From: Vitrella brassicaformis
Lineage: Eukaryota > Sar > Vitrellaceae
Direction of reading: 5' to 3'
Assembly: GCA_001179505.1 (NCBI GenBank)
Contig: CDMY01000499.1
Span: 258,433 to 322,432 of the forward strand
DNA length: 64,000 nucleotides
The first letter of the stretch is position 1. Each line of letters begins with the position of its first letter. Under the pieces are notes generated by a model, which saw only the letters and a list, made by a program, of their open reading frames with translations, was not told where the DNA came from and made no database searches. The position numbers and the translations under genes were made by a program. Positions 46,722 to 58,472 of this stretch are shown piece after piece.

Positions 46722-48096
46722 TCATCCCTCCTGCAGGCTGACTTGGCTGCCGTGGAAGGCATAGAGGCCGCCATTAGTGAGGCCGCTGTTGTCCGCCGCA
46801 CCGCTGCAGATGAAAGCTGCAATGTCCTCGAGCTTCGTCCACCTACCATACCAGGGAGAGGACAGAGAGGCATGACACACACACACGCGTCAACCGTTGT
46901 GCGCGTGGCGTGCGAGGCTTACGTGGATTGGTCGGCATCTGGCATAGCTACCCTGTTGGCCTCCGTGTCGATGATCGTTGGGAGAATGCCGACCGTCTTC
47001 GACCCTGGTGGGTGAAGGAGGAGAGGGATGCCAATCAATCAGTGATTGATTGACGTGGCCTGCCAGGCCCAAATACCTTCTGGCATCCCGCTGCCCTCTG
47101 ACGCGAGGGACTTGACCAGATGGTGAACGAGCGCCTTAGACGCCTGCATGCCACACATACCGATCAATGCTTCACGCGATGGGTCAGTCAGTGGTGTGTG
47201 GGTGTGTGAGTGGTAATGGTCTGACCCCATACGAGATGGTCTGCGGCGTCGGGTTGAGGGCCGCGGCAGCGCCAGGCAGAAACAAGGTGCCAAAGGGCTG
47301 CACACACCTCACAAAGGAGTCGTTCTAAGCTGCCCATCTGTCGGCCAGCTCGGCTCTCGTTCACCTTGAGGTGTCGTTGTGCAATGACGGCACTGACGAG
47401 CGATGGACCAACGGATGAATGGATCATCCTCGCCGCGTCATCTGCACACGAACACACCATCATCCATGCCTTGTTGGCTTCTTGTCGTCCCGCTTCAACC
47501 CCGCTCACCGAGGAACGTTGCACTCTTGAGGTTCCCCATCGCAAAGCCCCCACTCATACAGACGATGGCGTCCAGCGGCACCCCTCGGTTGCCCAAGTAC
47601 GCCTGCACCTTCATAGAACGGCCAGCCACAGCCCACAGGCACACACGATGATTGGTTGGAGGCATCATATCATAATGGCGCCTGCCTGCCTGCCTACGTG
47701 GCACATAAGCTAGCCTACCTGCAGGCCCTTCTGCAGCTGCTGGCCCTGCTCCATCAAAGTGGCGCTCTCCATGTGGACGAAAGTGTCGGGGCCTTCGCCT
47801 GACAGCGAATGAGCATATCCACTCATCTGTCCATCTGTCCATCTGTTTGTCGTCATCTCGGTGCATCTGCCCACTGACTGACATTTGGCGAGGTCACATC
47901 CGATGACCGCCCAGCCTTTCAAGCGAAATGCCGACACCAAATGACGGCCAACACCGCCGCAACTGAATGAAAGAAAGAGCGTGCACGCAGAGAGGAGTCA
48001 GTGAATGGCCAGCGGGACAATCGACAGGGATGCCAAGGGTCTGCAGGTGTCATCTGCTTACCAGCCGTAGATGAGCACAGACAGCTTCGATGTCAT
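46722..48096 (-). CDS. QDPR: Quinoid dihydropteridine reductase
   Basis: Exons from ATG 48096 (MTSKLSVLIYGC) to TGA 46722 follow the short-chain dehydrogenase QDPR along its length: nucleotide-binding CGGVGRHLVSAFRLKGWAVIGCDL, AIVCMSGGFAMGNLKSA, PFGTLFLPGAAAALNPTPQ, active-site ISYGASKALVHHLVKSLA (Tyr-x3-Lys), SGMPEG, VGILPTIIDTEANRVAMPDA and WTKLEDIAAF. It regenerates tetrahydrobiopterin from quinoid dihydrobiopterin with NADH. Between LKSATFL and EANKAWMM the frame is kept only if a 28-nt GTGAGC...AAG segment (47508-47481) is removed. The other introns are of ordinary size. Divergent from LUC7. Confidence 0.92.
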
Positions 48097-48630
48097 TGAT
48101 GCAGGCCAGGCCTCCCGGACAGACAACCAGGGCGGGAAACCTGTGATGGATCTCAGTTACTCAAGATGACGCCAAGCAACCAGGCAACCTCCTCTGACGG
48201 CTCAACGCCCTGAGGCAACCGAAGGGAGATCTGTGCGAGCTTATACCTGATCGCTCACCCGCTGCCCTTTTCCCACTTTCCGCTCGGCAGGGCGAAGCAC
48301 ACGGAGGTGAGGAAAGCTATTCCTGAGAGATCTTGTCGGAACGAGAAGCGGTTGCCTTCCGTGTGGTGCAGACTTGTGAATGGACTGCTCTGCTATGTGC
48401 AAGTGAGGCCGAAAGGAGTGCTGCAGGTGAGTAGAGCATGTCGTCCACGACAGCCACCACCCATAAGCCGCTCTCGTCGTGTGTGAAGATGCATGGCTCG
48501 ACGCTGCTCTGTGTGAATCCGATGCTGCTCAGGTAGTCCACCAGAGTCACGTGCCAGGCCCTGGGTGCTTCCTTGAGACGTTTGGGCTGTACCCGGCTGC
48601 GGCGGCAGTGTCGGCGGCGGCGTTGCAGCC
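48097..48630. promoter_or_regulatory. Bidirectional promoter interval with transposon remnant
   Basis: 534 nt between the divergent QDPR and LUC7 start codons. It includes the copia-type fragment at 48425-48592. No promoter box recognised. Confidence 0.35.
48425..48592 (-). mobile_element. Ty1/copia reverse transcriptase remnant
   Basis: An open minus-strand stretch reads RLKEAPRAWHVTLVDYLSS, then GFTQSSVEPCIFTHDESG and VVAVVDDMLYSP. This matches the copia RT pattern L-K-Q-A-P-R-x-W ... G-F-x-x-S-x-x-D-P-C-x-F ... Y-V-D-D-M-L, including the catalytic D-D pair. Only about 56 residues remain; no LTRs, integrase or gag are nearby. Confidence 0.75.
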
Positions 48631-50188
48631 ATGGATGAGATGCGAAAGCAGCTGGCCGACTTGATGGGCACCATCGTCGACGATAGCCAGGGAGGGAAGA
48701 AGAAGCGCTTTGACGATGACGACGTCTGCAAGAACTACCTGTGCGGCATCTGCCCAAAAGACCTTCTCAGACATACGGTATGGTACCAAGCAACAGACCA
48801 GATCTGCACACTTTGCCCCGTCTCGGAACCACTGCTTCCTTCCTTCGTGTGTGTGTGTGGGCAGCGGCTGACAATGGGCGACTGCGGCTTGGTCCACTCC
48901 GATGCACTTAAGGCCGAGTGAGCAAGCTAAGCCCATACATTCCTAGGTCCTGTTGATGCATCCGATGCAATGTGCCCAAAAGGTACGAGTCGCGTCGGCG
49001 GAAGCAGCGCTACGGTTACGAGGAGGATCTGCTGGCCGACTTGGACAAGCTGCTGGCCGAGTGTGACCGCAAGATCGCCAAGGCCCAGCAGCGGGTGGAG
49101 GACGACGAACGCGACTTCGACAACAGACTGCGCGAGGCCGAGGGCGATGAGGACGTCAAGCGCCTCAACAACATCATCGAAGCTAGGATGAAAGAGGTCA
49201 GGCAGACACACACAGACAGAGCACGGCGTAGCGGAGTGTGTGTGTGTGTGTGTCTCTGTGTCTGTGTGTCTGTGGTGTGTCAGGCAGAGGATTTGGGTGC
49301 GTCGGGTGACGTAGGCGGGTCGATGAAGGCGATGCAGGAGGTGTCGGTTCTCGAGTCCCAGAAGAAGGACCTCATCATCAACAAAGCCGTACACAAGATG
49401 AAGACATCAGCCGACGGAAGTCAGTGAGCCACACGACAACCAAGACATTTCTGTGTGCCTATGTTTGCCTGTGTTGGTGTGGTTTGCAATAATCAGGCTC
49501 AGCCCAGGCGCAGTACGTGGCGGCGCTCCGGAGTCAGGAGAGGATGCGCATGACGGTGTGCGACGTCTGCGGGGCATACCTCAACGCCAACAACAGAGAG
49601 GGTAGGGGACACGGGCAGCCAGCCACACAGGGTGTGTGTCGGCTCACTCCTCTCTCTCTGTGTGTGTGTGTGCAGGCGACGAGAAGCGTGCCAGCGACCA
49701 TCGGTCGGGCAAGATCCACATCGCCTTCCTCCAGATGCGCGAGAAAGCCAAAGAAATAAAGGTAGGTCAGCCACAAGCCCACACCCACACCCAAGTCCAC
49801 ACCCAGTTCATGTTTCGTTCCTCAGAAGTGGCTGGCCGACGACGCGCCGACCGAGTGGGCCCCCACCGCCTCCCCCCCCCCTGACGCCGACCGTGGCTGG
49901 TCCAAGGACCGCTCTTCCAAGGACCGCTCCGCATCCTCGGCCAACGACCACAGGTGGCGCAGCAGAAGCAGGGACAGAGACAGAGACCGCGACAGAGATA
50001 GAGCCCGAGACCGCGACAGAGACCGAGAGCGAGACCGGTACGACTCACCCCGGGGGAGGAAATCGCGGCGGAGGGACGACAGCCGAGAGAGGGACCGGGA
50101 GAGGGACAGAGATCGAGATCGGTCGAGGCGGGGCTATCGTGAGAGGGAGGAGTCGGGGGGCAGGGAGGGGAGGCGGTACAGGGACTGA
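48631..50188 (+). CDS. LUC7L: LUC7-like U1 snRNP splicing factor
   Basis: ATG 48631 opens MDEMRKQLADLMGTIVDD. The first zinc finger begins VCKNYLCGICPKDLLRHT and runs to GDCGLVHSDALKAEYE. A long coiled coil follows (DKLLAECDRKIAKAQQRVED), then the second zinc finger VCDVCGAYLNANNREG with SDHRSGKIHIAFLQMREKA, and an RS/RD-type tail (RDRDRDRDRDRARDRDRD, GRKSRRRDDSRERDRER) to TGA 50186-50188. This is the standard LUC7 layout. LUC7 proteins stabilise U1 snRNP on the 5' splice site. Introns with TG-rich ends separate the domains. Confidence 0.95.
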
Positions 50189-51206
50189 CTGAGTAAGTGA
50201 CGGAAAGAGGGAGGGTGGGTGAGGAGCGAGAATGGGGATCGTGCGATGAGAACAGCAGAAGGGGCACAGAGAAGGCGGGATTGGGTGATCGTCTCTTGCT
50301 GCGTTTGGTGGCCGGGCCTTTGTAGAGTCGGCGCCATGTTGCCGGGAGCTGCCTTCGGCATCGCGTCAGGCAGTTCCAGCCACCATGGCGCACGCAACAC
50401 AAAGGCCGGCGTGAAAACGCAAATGGATCAGAATGCTAACGTGTTGTTGCCGCTCCTCGGCGCTGTGTGTGAGGCGTGGGTTGTCGATCTCGAGGCTGGC
50501 GGCGCGGTCTGTCTTGCCGTCGTCATCCCCCGATGGCACACACAGCTCAGAGGGGATCACACATCTTCACCTATGTCGGCACGGTTGTCTGTGTCTGTCT
50601 GATGTGCTCAGACCAATTAAGGGAGTGTGTACGTCCCGTCCCCTCCGTGAATAACAACCTTCAATGACCCATGTCTGTCTGTCTGTCTGTATCCATGTAT
50701 CCATGCCATGCAGCAGCTGCTGGTCTCGGTTCCGAGTCTGAAAAAGTTCTCTCACCTTACCACCTCGCCCATCCATACATATACTACCCCGAAGAGCCCC
50801 CAAGACACTTCATTCTCTCACTCAATCTTGATCTCACCCAACACACTAAACACACACACGCACGAACTACAGACACTCTGCCGGGCAATTCTTTCTCTCT
50901 CTCCCGGCCGGCACATGTGGCATACACAGAGAAATAAAGAGAGGATACACTCACGCCCCCTCCCCTCCCCTCCCCCGGGGCGATAGACGGACTAGGCGGC
51001 CAGTGCAGACAGAGTACGGACACACACGCACACGCACCATACCTCTAGGCACACGAACGACACGCAACACGCACATCTTGACCAAAAAGAAGGTGTGCTC
51101 ATGAAGCACTTGCCAGCCCTCGCCAGGCTGCTGGTCACAACTTCGTCACACCCCAGCTCCCCTCAAGTCGTGGGCTGGCCATGGAGGGGTCTGTTCAGCT
51201 ATCTGT
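50189..51206. other. Intergenic, no gene seen
   Basis: Between LUC7 (+) and the small minus-strand gene at 51207. GTCT repeats near 50670-50690, CA-rich stretches. Nothing codes convincingly. Confidence 0.5.
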
Positions 51207-51502
51207 CTATCCTCGCGCAGCAGCGGGGCCCTCCGACTGTCTGCCGCTGTCCTCGCCATCGCCCGAGCGTTGCTCCGACTCTCTATATGCCCTCCTGCGC
51301 CAGTACTCACACTCAGCCTGGCAGGGAACACACAGATCACACACGGAGCAAACAGAGAGATAGAGGTGAGATAGAGAGAGTCTCCCTTGTCGGCACGGGG
51401 ACCGTGGCGTACCTTGTATCGGCTGGCCTCCCTGCCCAGTTCCTCCCTCTCGCGAAGCAACTTCTTGATCAGCTGCTCTTGGAGGGCCACTCTCTTCCAC
51501 AT
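51207..51502 (-). CDS. 66-residue coiled-coil protein
   Basis: Two exons (51502-51413 and 51317-51207) join in phase 0 and give 66 residues: MWKRVALQEQLIKKLLRE, EREELGREASRYKAECEYW, then a polar tail rich in Ser, Gly and Glu. The first 40 residues form a heptad-like amphipathic helix. The family is not recognised. Its start is 155 nt from the start of the divergent subtilisin gene. A real gene is suggested by the phase-matched intron and head-to-head layout, but its small size makes this uncertain. Confidence 0.45.
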
Positions 51503-51656
51503 CAATGACAAGACGCCGGCAAAACCCCAAACTCCAGAATGGGCGGCTTCGTCGCAGAAGAAAGAGGTTCGAGGGAATCAAACGGCAGAAAACGGCTTCG
51601 TACAAGTGAAGGTGTAAATGTAAACGGAATGTTTTTCGGCGTTTTTGGCGGCATAC
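51503..51656. promoter_or_regulatory. Short divergent promoter interval
   Basis: 154 nt between the coiled-coil gene (-) and subtilisin gene (+), the shortest head-to-head spacing in the window. Confidence 0.35.
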
Positions 51657-54600
51657 ATGAGGGAAGCGAGGCAGCCCCCTGAGCCGTGCCCCTCAGCGCA
51701 CGCCTCATCAGACAGCGACTCCGCCCAGCCTCGAAAGCGACGACGGCGGTTCATCCGCCGGTGGCTCATGTGGGGATGGGCGACGCTGAGCCTATGCATG
51801 GTCCTGGAGGGCAGCCGCATCGCCCACGCTCTCTCAGCCGACTTTATGATCAGCGAGGGGAGAGGGAGAGGGCTATCCTCCGCAGCAGGTTACACTCACG
51901 GCTACGAGGGTCTGGGAGGGGTTCTGCACGCCGGCCCTCGTGTGCTCGACGTCCTGCTGCCCATTGCCGCCGCGATGGATAAAGTGCTGTCGCTTCCCTT
52001 TGTCGTCATCCAGATGGCTCTGCCGCTCACGGCCGTCGAGGCCGCTCCGGCACCAACACGTGGGCGGGGGAGAAAGGAAGAGAACACCATTATATTGGCG
52101 TTCAAGGACGATGACGGCAAGGGGGAGAGAAGGCGGCTTGGGGCAGAGGATCGGCGGGCGGCGAGGCGGGCATTCTGGCAGCGGTTTTCGTCGACCATTC
52201 TTCCGTCCGCTCTATCTCAATCGCCAGACGAGGGCGGGGATGCGGACGTACCCCCCTCTCGCGCATTGGGCGCCCTGCTTCCGCCCGGGGAGCTGCTGGA
52301 CAGGCTGACGCTGCCGTTGAAAAGCCTTCTGCGACAGGAGGGAGACGGTGAGGACGCCAACATCGAGTCGGACTATCTCTCTGCGCTCAACATGGAGGTC
52401 TTGACGTTCCCCACCCCCGCCCCGGAGGACGACCGACCGGGGCCCTTCCCTTTGCCTTTGGACCGACTGCTGGCCAAGCTGAGGGCCGACCCCCTGGTTG
52501 AGAGTGCGAGTCATGACGAGGTTTTGGCCATGGACGGGGGTTGGAAGGAGCAGGCAGAGACGGAGGGGCAGAGTGAGGAGAGCATCGGGAGGGTGGAGGG
52601 AGAGTGGGAGAAGAGGACTGAGCTGTCGGCCAGCTTGGCGACGGCCGACCTCCCCAACGACCCGGATGTGCTGAAACAGGTGGGTGTGTGCGCCAACCAA
52701 CAAGGCACACACATCATGGTATGGTTTGTGCGAATGGTTGTGTGTGTCCTGCTGATGCTCAGTGGGCGCACATGGACTCACGGGGGGTCGGCCTCAAGAC
52801 GCCGGGTGAGTGGGCAAAGTGCGGTGGTGACGGAGATGAAATGAATGCTGCGAGTGTTTGTGTCCGTGTGCCCGTGTGTGCTCAGAGGCGTGGTCGATAT
52901 GGACAGGTGTCCCCCAGGCCTCGGAAGATGACATGTACACCTACGACACCAACAAACAGATCGTCGCTGTCCTCGACAGGTAAGTGGCTGGCTGGGCGGG
53001 CGGGCGGGCGGGCGGGTACTCGACCAATTGGCGGACCATGCCTCCCTTGTTTGCAGCGGCGTGCAGTATGATCATCTCGACTTGGCCGACAACATGTGGC
53101 GCAACGAGGCCGAGTGCAATGGCAAGAGGGGCATCGATGATGACCATAACGGATTCATCGTAACCACGCACCGCCATGCTCATGCTGATGCCAGTGGCCA
53201 GGCGGTGCACACACTCCTCTGTGTGTGTCGTTTAGGATGACTGTCACGGTTACGACTTCGTGGGCAACACCGGGCGGCCGTATGACGACAATGGGCACGG
53301 CACTCACACGGCGGGCGTCATTGCGGCCATCCCCAACAACAGGCGGGGCGTGGTCGGGGTGTGCTGGCGATGCAAGGTGGGCTGGGAAGGGACGACAGGA
53401 CACACACACACACACATGGATGGATGGATGGATGGATGGATGGCTTCATCGTGTGTCAGATCATGGCTGTGAAGGTCCTTGACAAAGAGTGAGTGACATA
53501 CGTGACAGAGGCGAAGCGGGCAGAGAAACATCGATCACATCTATATCTATATATCGCTCTGTCTCTCTGTCTCTCTATCTGGCAGCATCAACGGCGCGAT
53601 ATCCTGGACCATCAAGGCCCTCAACTACGCCATCCTTCACGGCGCCAAGATCACCAACAACTCCTGGGGAGGCCAGGGGTGAGTGGAGTGAGCACACCAC
53701 CCACCACCCACAACACCACATACGCACCTGTGGCTCTGCTCTACTGCACTCACTGCAGGACCCGCTACCCCGCATTAGAGGTGGCGTTGAACCGCGCCCG
53801 TCAGAACGACATGGTCTTCATTGCTGCCGCCGGCAACTACAACTCAGACAATGACGTGTAGGCCCACCTGCCCTGCCCTGCCTGCCAGCTGACGCCCCAG
53901 CCACCACTCACCCGTGTGTGTGGTGTGTCTATGGCTGGCTGGTGGTTGTGTCAGTGTTCCGACGTACCCTGCGTCGTACCCCGTGGACAACATCCTGTCG
54001 GTGGCGGCCATGACACAGACGGGCAAGCTGCTGCCCAACTCCAACTGGGGACACTCGTCCGTCCACCTCGCTGCTCCTGGTACACCCATACCCATACCCA
54101 CACATACACACACACATACACAGAATCCCGCATCCATCATCGGATCTCTCTCTGTGTGTGTGTGTAGGTGAGCGCATCTACTCGACGTGGCTGGACGGCG
54201 GGTATCGTTGGCAGGACGGCACCAGCTGTGCGGTGCCGTATGTGAGTGGGGTGGTGGCCCTCGTCTGGGGGCGCGAGCCGATGCTCGGCAGCCAGGAGGT
54301 CATCGACAGAGTCATACAGACCACCACCAAAGTGCCCGCACTCATCGGTCGGTGAGAGAGGGGATGACCCACCCCACCCGCGCCGTGGGCAAAAGGTGAG
54401 TGTGCATGGGTGTGTGTTTGAGTGGTTTGCAGGCATCGTGAGGACGTCAGGGACGGTCAATGCGCTGGCAGCTCTGGAAGTAGGCACAAGCCATCTCATC
54501 TGAGATGTCTCACTCTCTCTCTGTCTCTCTGCGTCTTCACTTCAGGCCGGCAAGCCATTGCCTAAAGACCTGACATCTCTCGGTAAGCCAGTCATGCGCA

Positions 54601-56277
54601 ATCTCCACAAATGCCATGCCCGTCGTCCGCTCTCCTTGTGTGTGCAGATTGCGCCAGCAAGAACCCCTGCAGCAAATTCGCAACCTGCTGGGAAACAGAG
54701 TAAGCCACCCGACAGCACAGCCACAAGCACAAGGAATCAGGGCAACAACAGTGCCGGCCGCCGTGTGTTGTGTTGCCTGACGCGCCAGGAATGGCCCCAA
54801 GTGCATGTGTGCCCAAGGCTACCGAGGCAGCGGCTTCGCGTGTGCCGACATCGACGAATGCGCCGATGCCGAGGCCGAAGAGAAGCTGCTCTGTGGGTCG
54901 TCCTCAGAGTCAGCCGACGGCCCCCCGTCCCCCTCTGTGTGTCGGAACACGGCTGGCGCGTATGAGTGTGTGTGCCAGGAGGGGTACGAGAAGGACGGCC
55001 AGGGGAAATGCAGAGGTGAGCCATCCATCAATCCGTCCATCCATCTATCCAGGTCTCATTAATTACCTGATTGATATCTTTATGTGATGGGTGTGTGTAG
55101 ACATTGACGAGTGCAGCATAGAGGGGGATGCAGGTGACCCCAACATGTGGCACAGACGACTGGGGGCCGACGACGAGAGAGAGACCAGCTGTCCGGCGGG
55201 GCTGCCCTGCATCAACACACAGGGAGGATTCAGATGCCAGGTGGAGTCGCACACCACCTACCAAGCCACTCTCAATGCGTGTGTGTTGTCCTGTCCCGTC
55301 CATCAGTGCCCGAGTCAGAGCGCATGGGTGGCCGAGGAGCGAACATGCTCACCGATAGGTACCTACCGTACCCTCGGCCACACAGCCCCCACACACAAAG
55401 AATGACCATGTCATGTCTCCCCGTCCGTATCTGCGTATCTGCAGGCCTCCCCTCGTCTGGCCCGTGTGTATCCAACGGCCCCTGCGGCGCGTTCGCCATC
55501 TGCCAAGTGGCGGGGGCGTTCCTCTGGGAAAGAGCCGAGTGCGCCTGCATGGATGGCTTCATCAAGAAGACCCAAACAGCGACGGAGTGCCACCCCGTCG
55601 ACAGCCTCTCGCCGGCCGTCAAGGTGCAGGGTGACGGCGAGGACCTCGCTTTCCCGCCGCTGCAGCTGGCCGCGATGGCTTCAGGCAGCCAAGAGGACAC
55701 CAACAGCGACCACAGCAGCGACGTCTTTTTCTCTCTGCCCAAGGCCAAGGCCGAGGAGGACCAGCGACAGAGGAGCTGGGGGTCGTTGGGGTCCTCCTCC
55801 ACACCACCACAGCCCGCTGTGGGCCCCCGGTCGGCCGTCGACATTCTGTCCGATACCCCCGCCCCCTTCGTCTTTCAGCAAGCCAAGAAGGAGCCGCAAC
55901 AGGACGCCCCCAGCCTGGGAGGGAGCAACAAGACCAAGACCAAGACCAAGACACCACCGAACAAACCGAAGAACAAACCTCCCCACCAGAAGCAGAAGCA
56001 GCAGCAGCAGCAGCAGCAGGGACCAGGCAAGCAGAAGGCCAAGGCTCCCGGGCCAATGGCAATGGCCAAGAAGGAAAAGGAGAACAACAGGATGGCCAGC
56101 AAGTGGCAGCAGGCGGCTGAGGCGGCCATGGCGGCGAAGAGGAGAAGGCGTAGCGGAGGGGGCGTGATGACGGCCACTACAGCGGCGTTGAGCCAGGCAG
56201 CTGACGGGCCATTATTGAATTTGGGGCGGCTGGTGGCCGGGGGGCTGCCTACGGGGCTCATGGGGGGGAGGGGGTGA
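51657..56277 (+). CDS. Membrane/secreted subtilisin-like protease with EGF repeats
   Basis: A long multi-exon gene. A basic cytosolic start (RKRRRRFIRRW) precedes a hydrophobic anchor (LMWGWATLSLCMVLEG), then a prodomain (NTIILAFKDDD, LRADPLVESASHDEVLAMDG). The S8 catalytic domain has all key residues: Asp in QIVAVLDSGVQYDHLDL, His in NGHGTHTAGVIAAI, oxyanion Asn in FIAAAGNYNSDND, Ser in DGTSCAVPYVSGVVAL. EGF modules follow (NPCSKFATC; ADIDECAD; DIDECSIEGDAG; VSNGPCGAFAIC), two with the calcium-binding D-I-D-E-C start. The last exon is a long Lys/Gln-rich tail without a membrane helix (KKEKENNRMASKW). Subtilisins of apicomplexans process secreted adhesins; a similar role is inference. TGA at 56275-56277. 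Confidence 0.9.
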
Positions 56278-56799
56278 CCGTCACGTTACGTAGATACATT
56301 TGTCGTCGTCCCTGGGTAGCGGTGGCTGGTTGATGGGTATATATGGGTCTCTCTGTGTGTCTGTGTGGTGTGTGGCTGTCTGTATGGCTGCGCGTGTGCA
56401 TTTTCTGTGCTGCCTGCCGGGTTTCCCATGAGAGTGGACGGACGGCATGTGTGTGCGTGTGTGTGCATCTGTGAGAGAGAGGGAGACATAGACAGATGAT
56501 CTCAGATCAATGACCATTTAGTTTGCTGCTGGAACTGTTAGGATACCAACACACCCACACCCACACCCACACTCATGGAAACTCCTTAGCCCCCTCACCA
56601 AGCCCAAAACAACACACACACACACGTGCAGGCAGGCAGGAAATGAGTGAAAAGCACAGGATTTGAAAGCCCCAGCCAGCCAGCCCCTAACCAACTAACC
56701 AACACACTACACTCACTGTCCATGAATTAATTGCCTTGCAGGCCTCCCCACTCTCTCTCTCTCCCACCCAATCACTCACTCCCTCACTCTCTCGTTCTC
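56278..56799. other. Convergent intergenic region
   Basis: 3' flanks of the subtilisin (+) and CCCH (-) genes; TGTG and CACA simple sequence. No gene seen. Confidence 0.6.
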
Positions 56800-57944
56800 T
56801 CATTCGCACTGCACGCCTTTGTCTTGCTCGCCATAGGCCGCATACGGGCGGCCTGCATCCTGCCACGCGTCCTGAAGCTCCGCATAGTACGACACCTCAC
56901 GTGGGTGCGGCGACCCGACAACACCCATACCCTTACCCACACCCACATCCACACCCACACCCACATCCCCACCGCCCATCCCTATAGCATGGTGGACCCC
57001 GCCTCGCTCCATCACACTACTCAAGCCCATCGGCGTCACATCGCCCCCCCGCGCCCTCTTGATGTGTGTCTGCTCCCAATCTCTCTCCATCATATGATAA
57101 TGCGGCGGCTGCTGGTGGCGGCCAAGGTCATCCATCCCGCCCCCCAATCTCTGCCGCCATCCAGCCTGGTACTGAGCATGAGAAGCTTCCATGCCCTCCT
57201 GCTGCTGCTGCTGCTGCTGTTGGTGCTGGTAGTCCGCGGCAGTGACGATGCGTGGCGGCGGGGGCGGGGGCCGTGAGGGTGCGGGGGGGATGGAGTGATG
57301 CTGCTGCTGTTGCTGCTGCTGCTGGTCGTTTGGTTGTTGTTCTGGCCCGGCGGGTGGTCCGGAGAGTGGATTGGGGTTGAGCTCCCACTCCCCGTGGGCA
57401 AACTTGCAAAGGGGATCATTGCACTTGCCGCGCAGCCACTGACCGCACAACTTGGTCTGCAAGAGGCCGGCAGAGACACACAGACGACAGAGTGAGTAAG
57501 TGCATAGAATAGACAGACACACAAGGGGCCTGCCAGGCACTCACCTTTCGCAGGTTTGGCATGACTCTCATTTCCTCGCAACTGTGGGCATATGTGCAGT
57601 TCTCCCGGTTGCAGCGCCCCTCCATAAAAAACTGACCAACCAAAGAAAGGAGCAATTCACCACGGCGGCTCCTCCTTGCGGCCCCATCTGTTGGGCCGTC
57701 TCACCTTACAGAATTTCGTTTTCCAACACCTGAAGACACGCAGAAGCACAAAGGCCGTCCCTGTCCATGCGCTCTCCGCTTCCATGCATCCGTGTCCTTC
57801 ATTCTGGTGCGTGTAGTGCGTGTTTGCCCGCTGATTGACTCACTTCTGCGAGAGCTTGGACTTCTCCTGGGCATGGTGGAGGCTGTGGTGGTAGTAGCCC
57901 GACACAGGGTAGCTTCCATGATAGCCGCCGCCTGAGTAGCTCAT
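56800..57944 (-). CDS. Tandem CCCH zinc-finger RNA-binding protein
   Basis: ATG 57944 opens MSYSGGGYHGSYPVSGYYHH. Four exons then build two CCCH fingers with C-x7-C-x4-C-x3-H spacing: FCKFFMEGRCNRENCTYAH and LCGQWLRGKCNDPLCKFAH, linked by SCEEMRVMPNLRKTK. The remaining 200 residues are Gln/Pro/Gly-rich and disordered, with a KGMGVVGSPHP, VSYYAELQDAWQDAG tail and TGA at 56802-56800. Close pairs of such fingers usually bind AU-rich or pre-mRNA elements and control mRNA stability. An extra Cys-containing exon (CWKTKFCK) starts the first finger. Confidence 0.9.
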
Positions 57945-58472
57945 CCTAGCTATGCATCTCACAGGTGTTCTCGCTGCGATCTCGGGACGAACTGGGGCCG
58001 CGCCGGGGGGCGGAAGGGGCAACCGCCTCAACGTTCTCTTGGATGGAGGCTCGGCGCTCTTCGATCCTCTTCCTCTATCAGTTTTTTGTTTTTGGCTTGC
58101 GTCCACCTCTCCGGACACGCACAGATCATCACTCAGTCAGCTGTGGAAGCTCCGGTGCTCATGTGATTGATACATACACACAACGTTACGTACGCGCCGA
58201 TATATCCCTGGGCCTTTCTCCCACCGGCCAGGGTCACTCACGTTGCGTGTCTGTCGTGTGATGACCGGACTTGCACTGCACAGGTAGGTAGCTTAGCTGG
58301 TCGAGATAAGGGAGATCTAGCTAGCCAGGACAGACAGACAGACAGACAGGGATGTGCTATGAGCTGCACAGTGTGATGCATCACGGCACTGTGACAACGC
58401 CCGACCCCAACATCCGTCAATGGCGTCCGTCTGCTGCACACACGCTCGCACCAAATGCAACAGTAGGCGGCA
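57945..58472. other. Intergenic between two minus-strand genes
   Basis: 5' flank of the CCCH gene and 3' flank of the OFD1-like gene. GACA repeats near 58330-58350. The open frame upstream of ATG 57944 (to 58118) has no ATG start. Confidence 0.55.

Noticed and set aside
49632-50192. 186-codon Thr/Glu-rich plus-strand frame
   Set aside because: Out-of-frame shadow of the LUC7 RD-rich tail.
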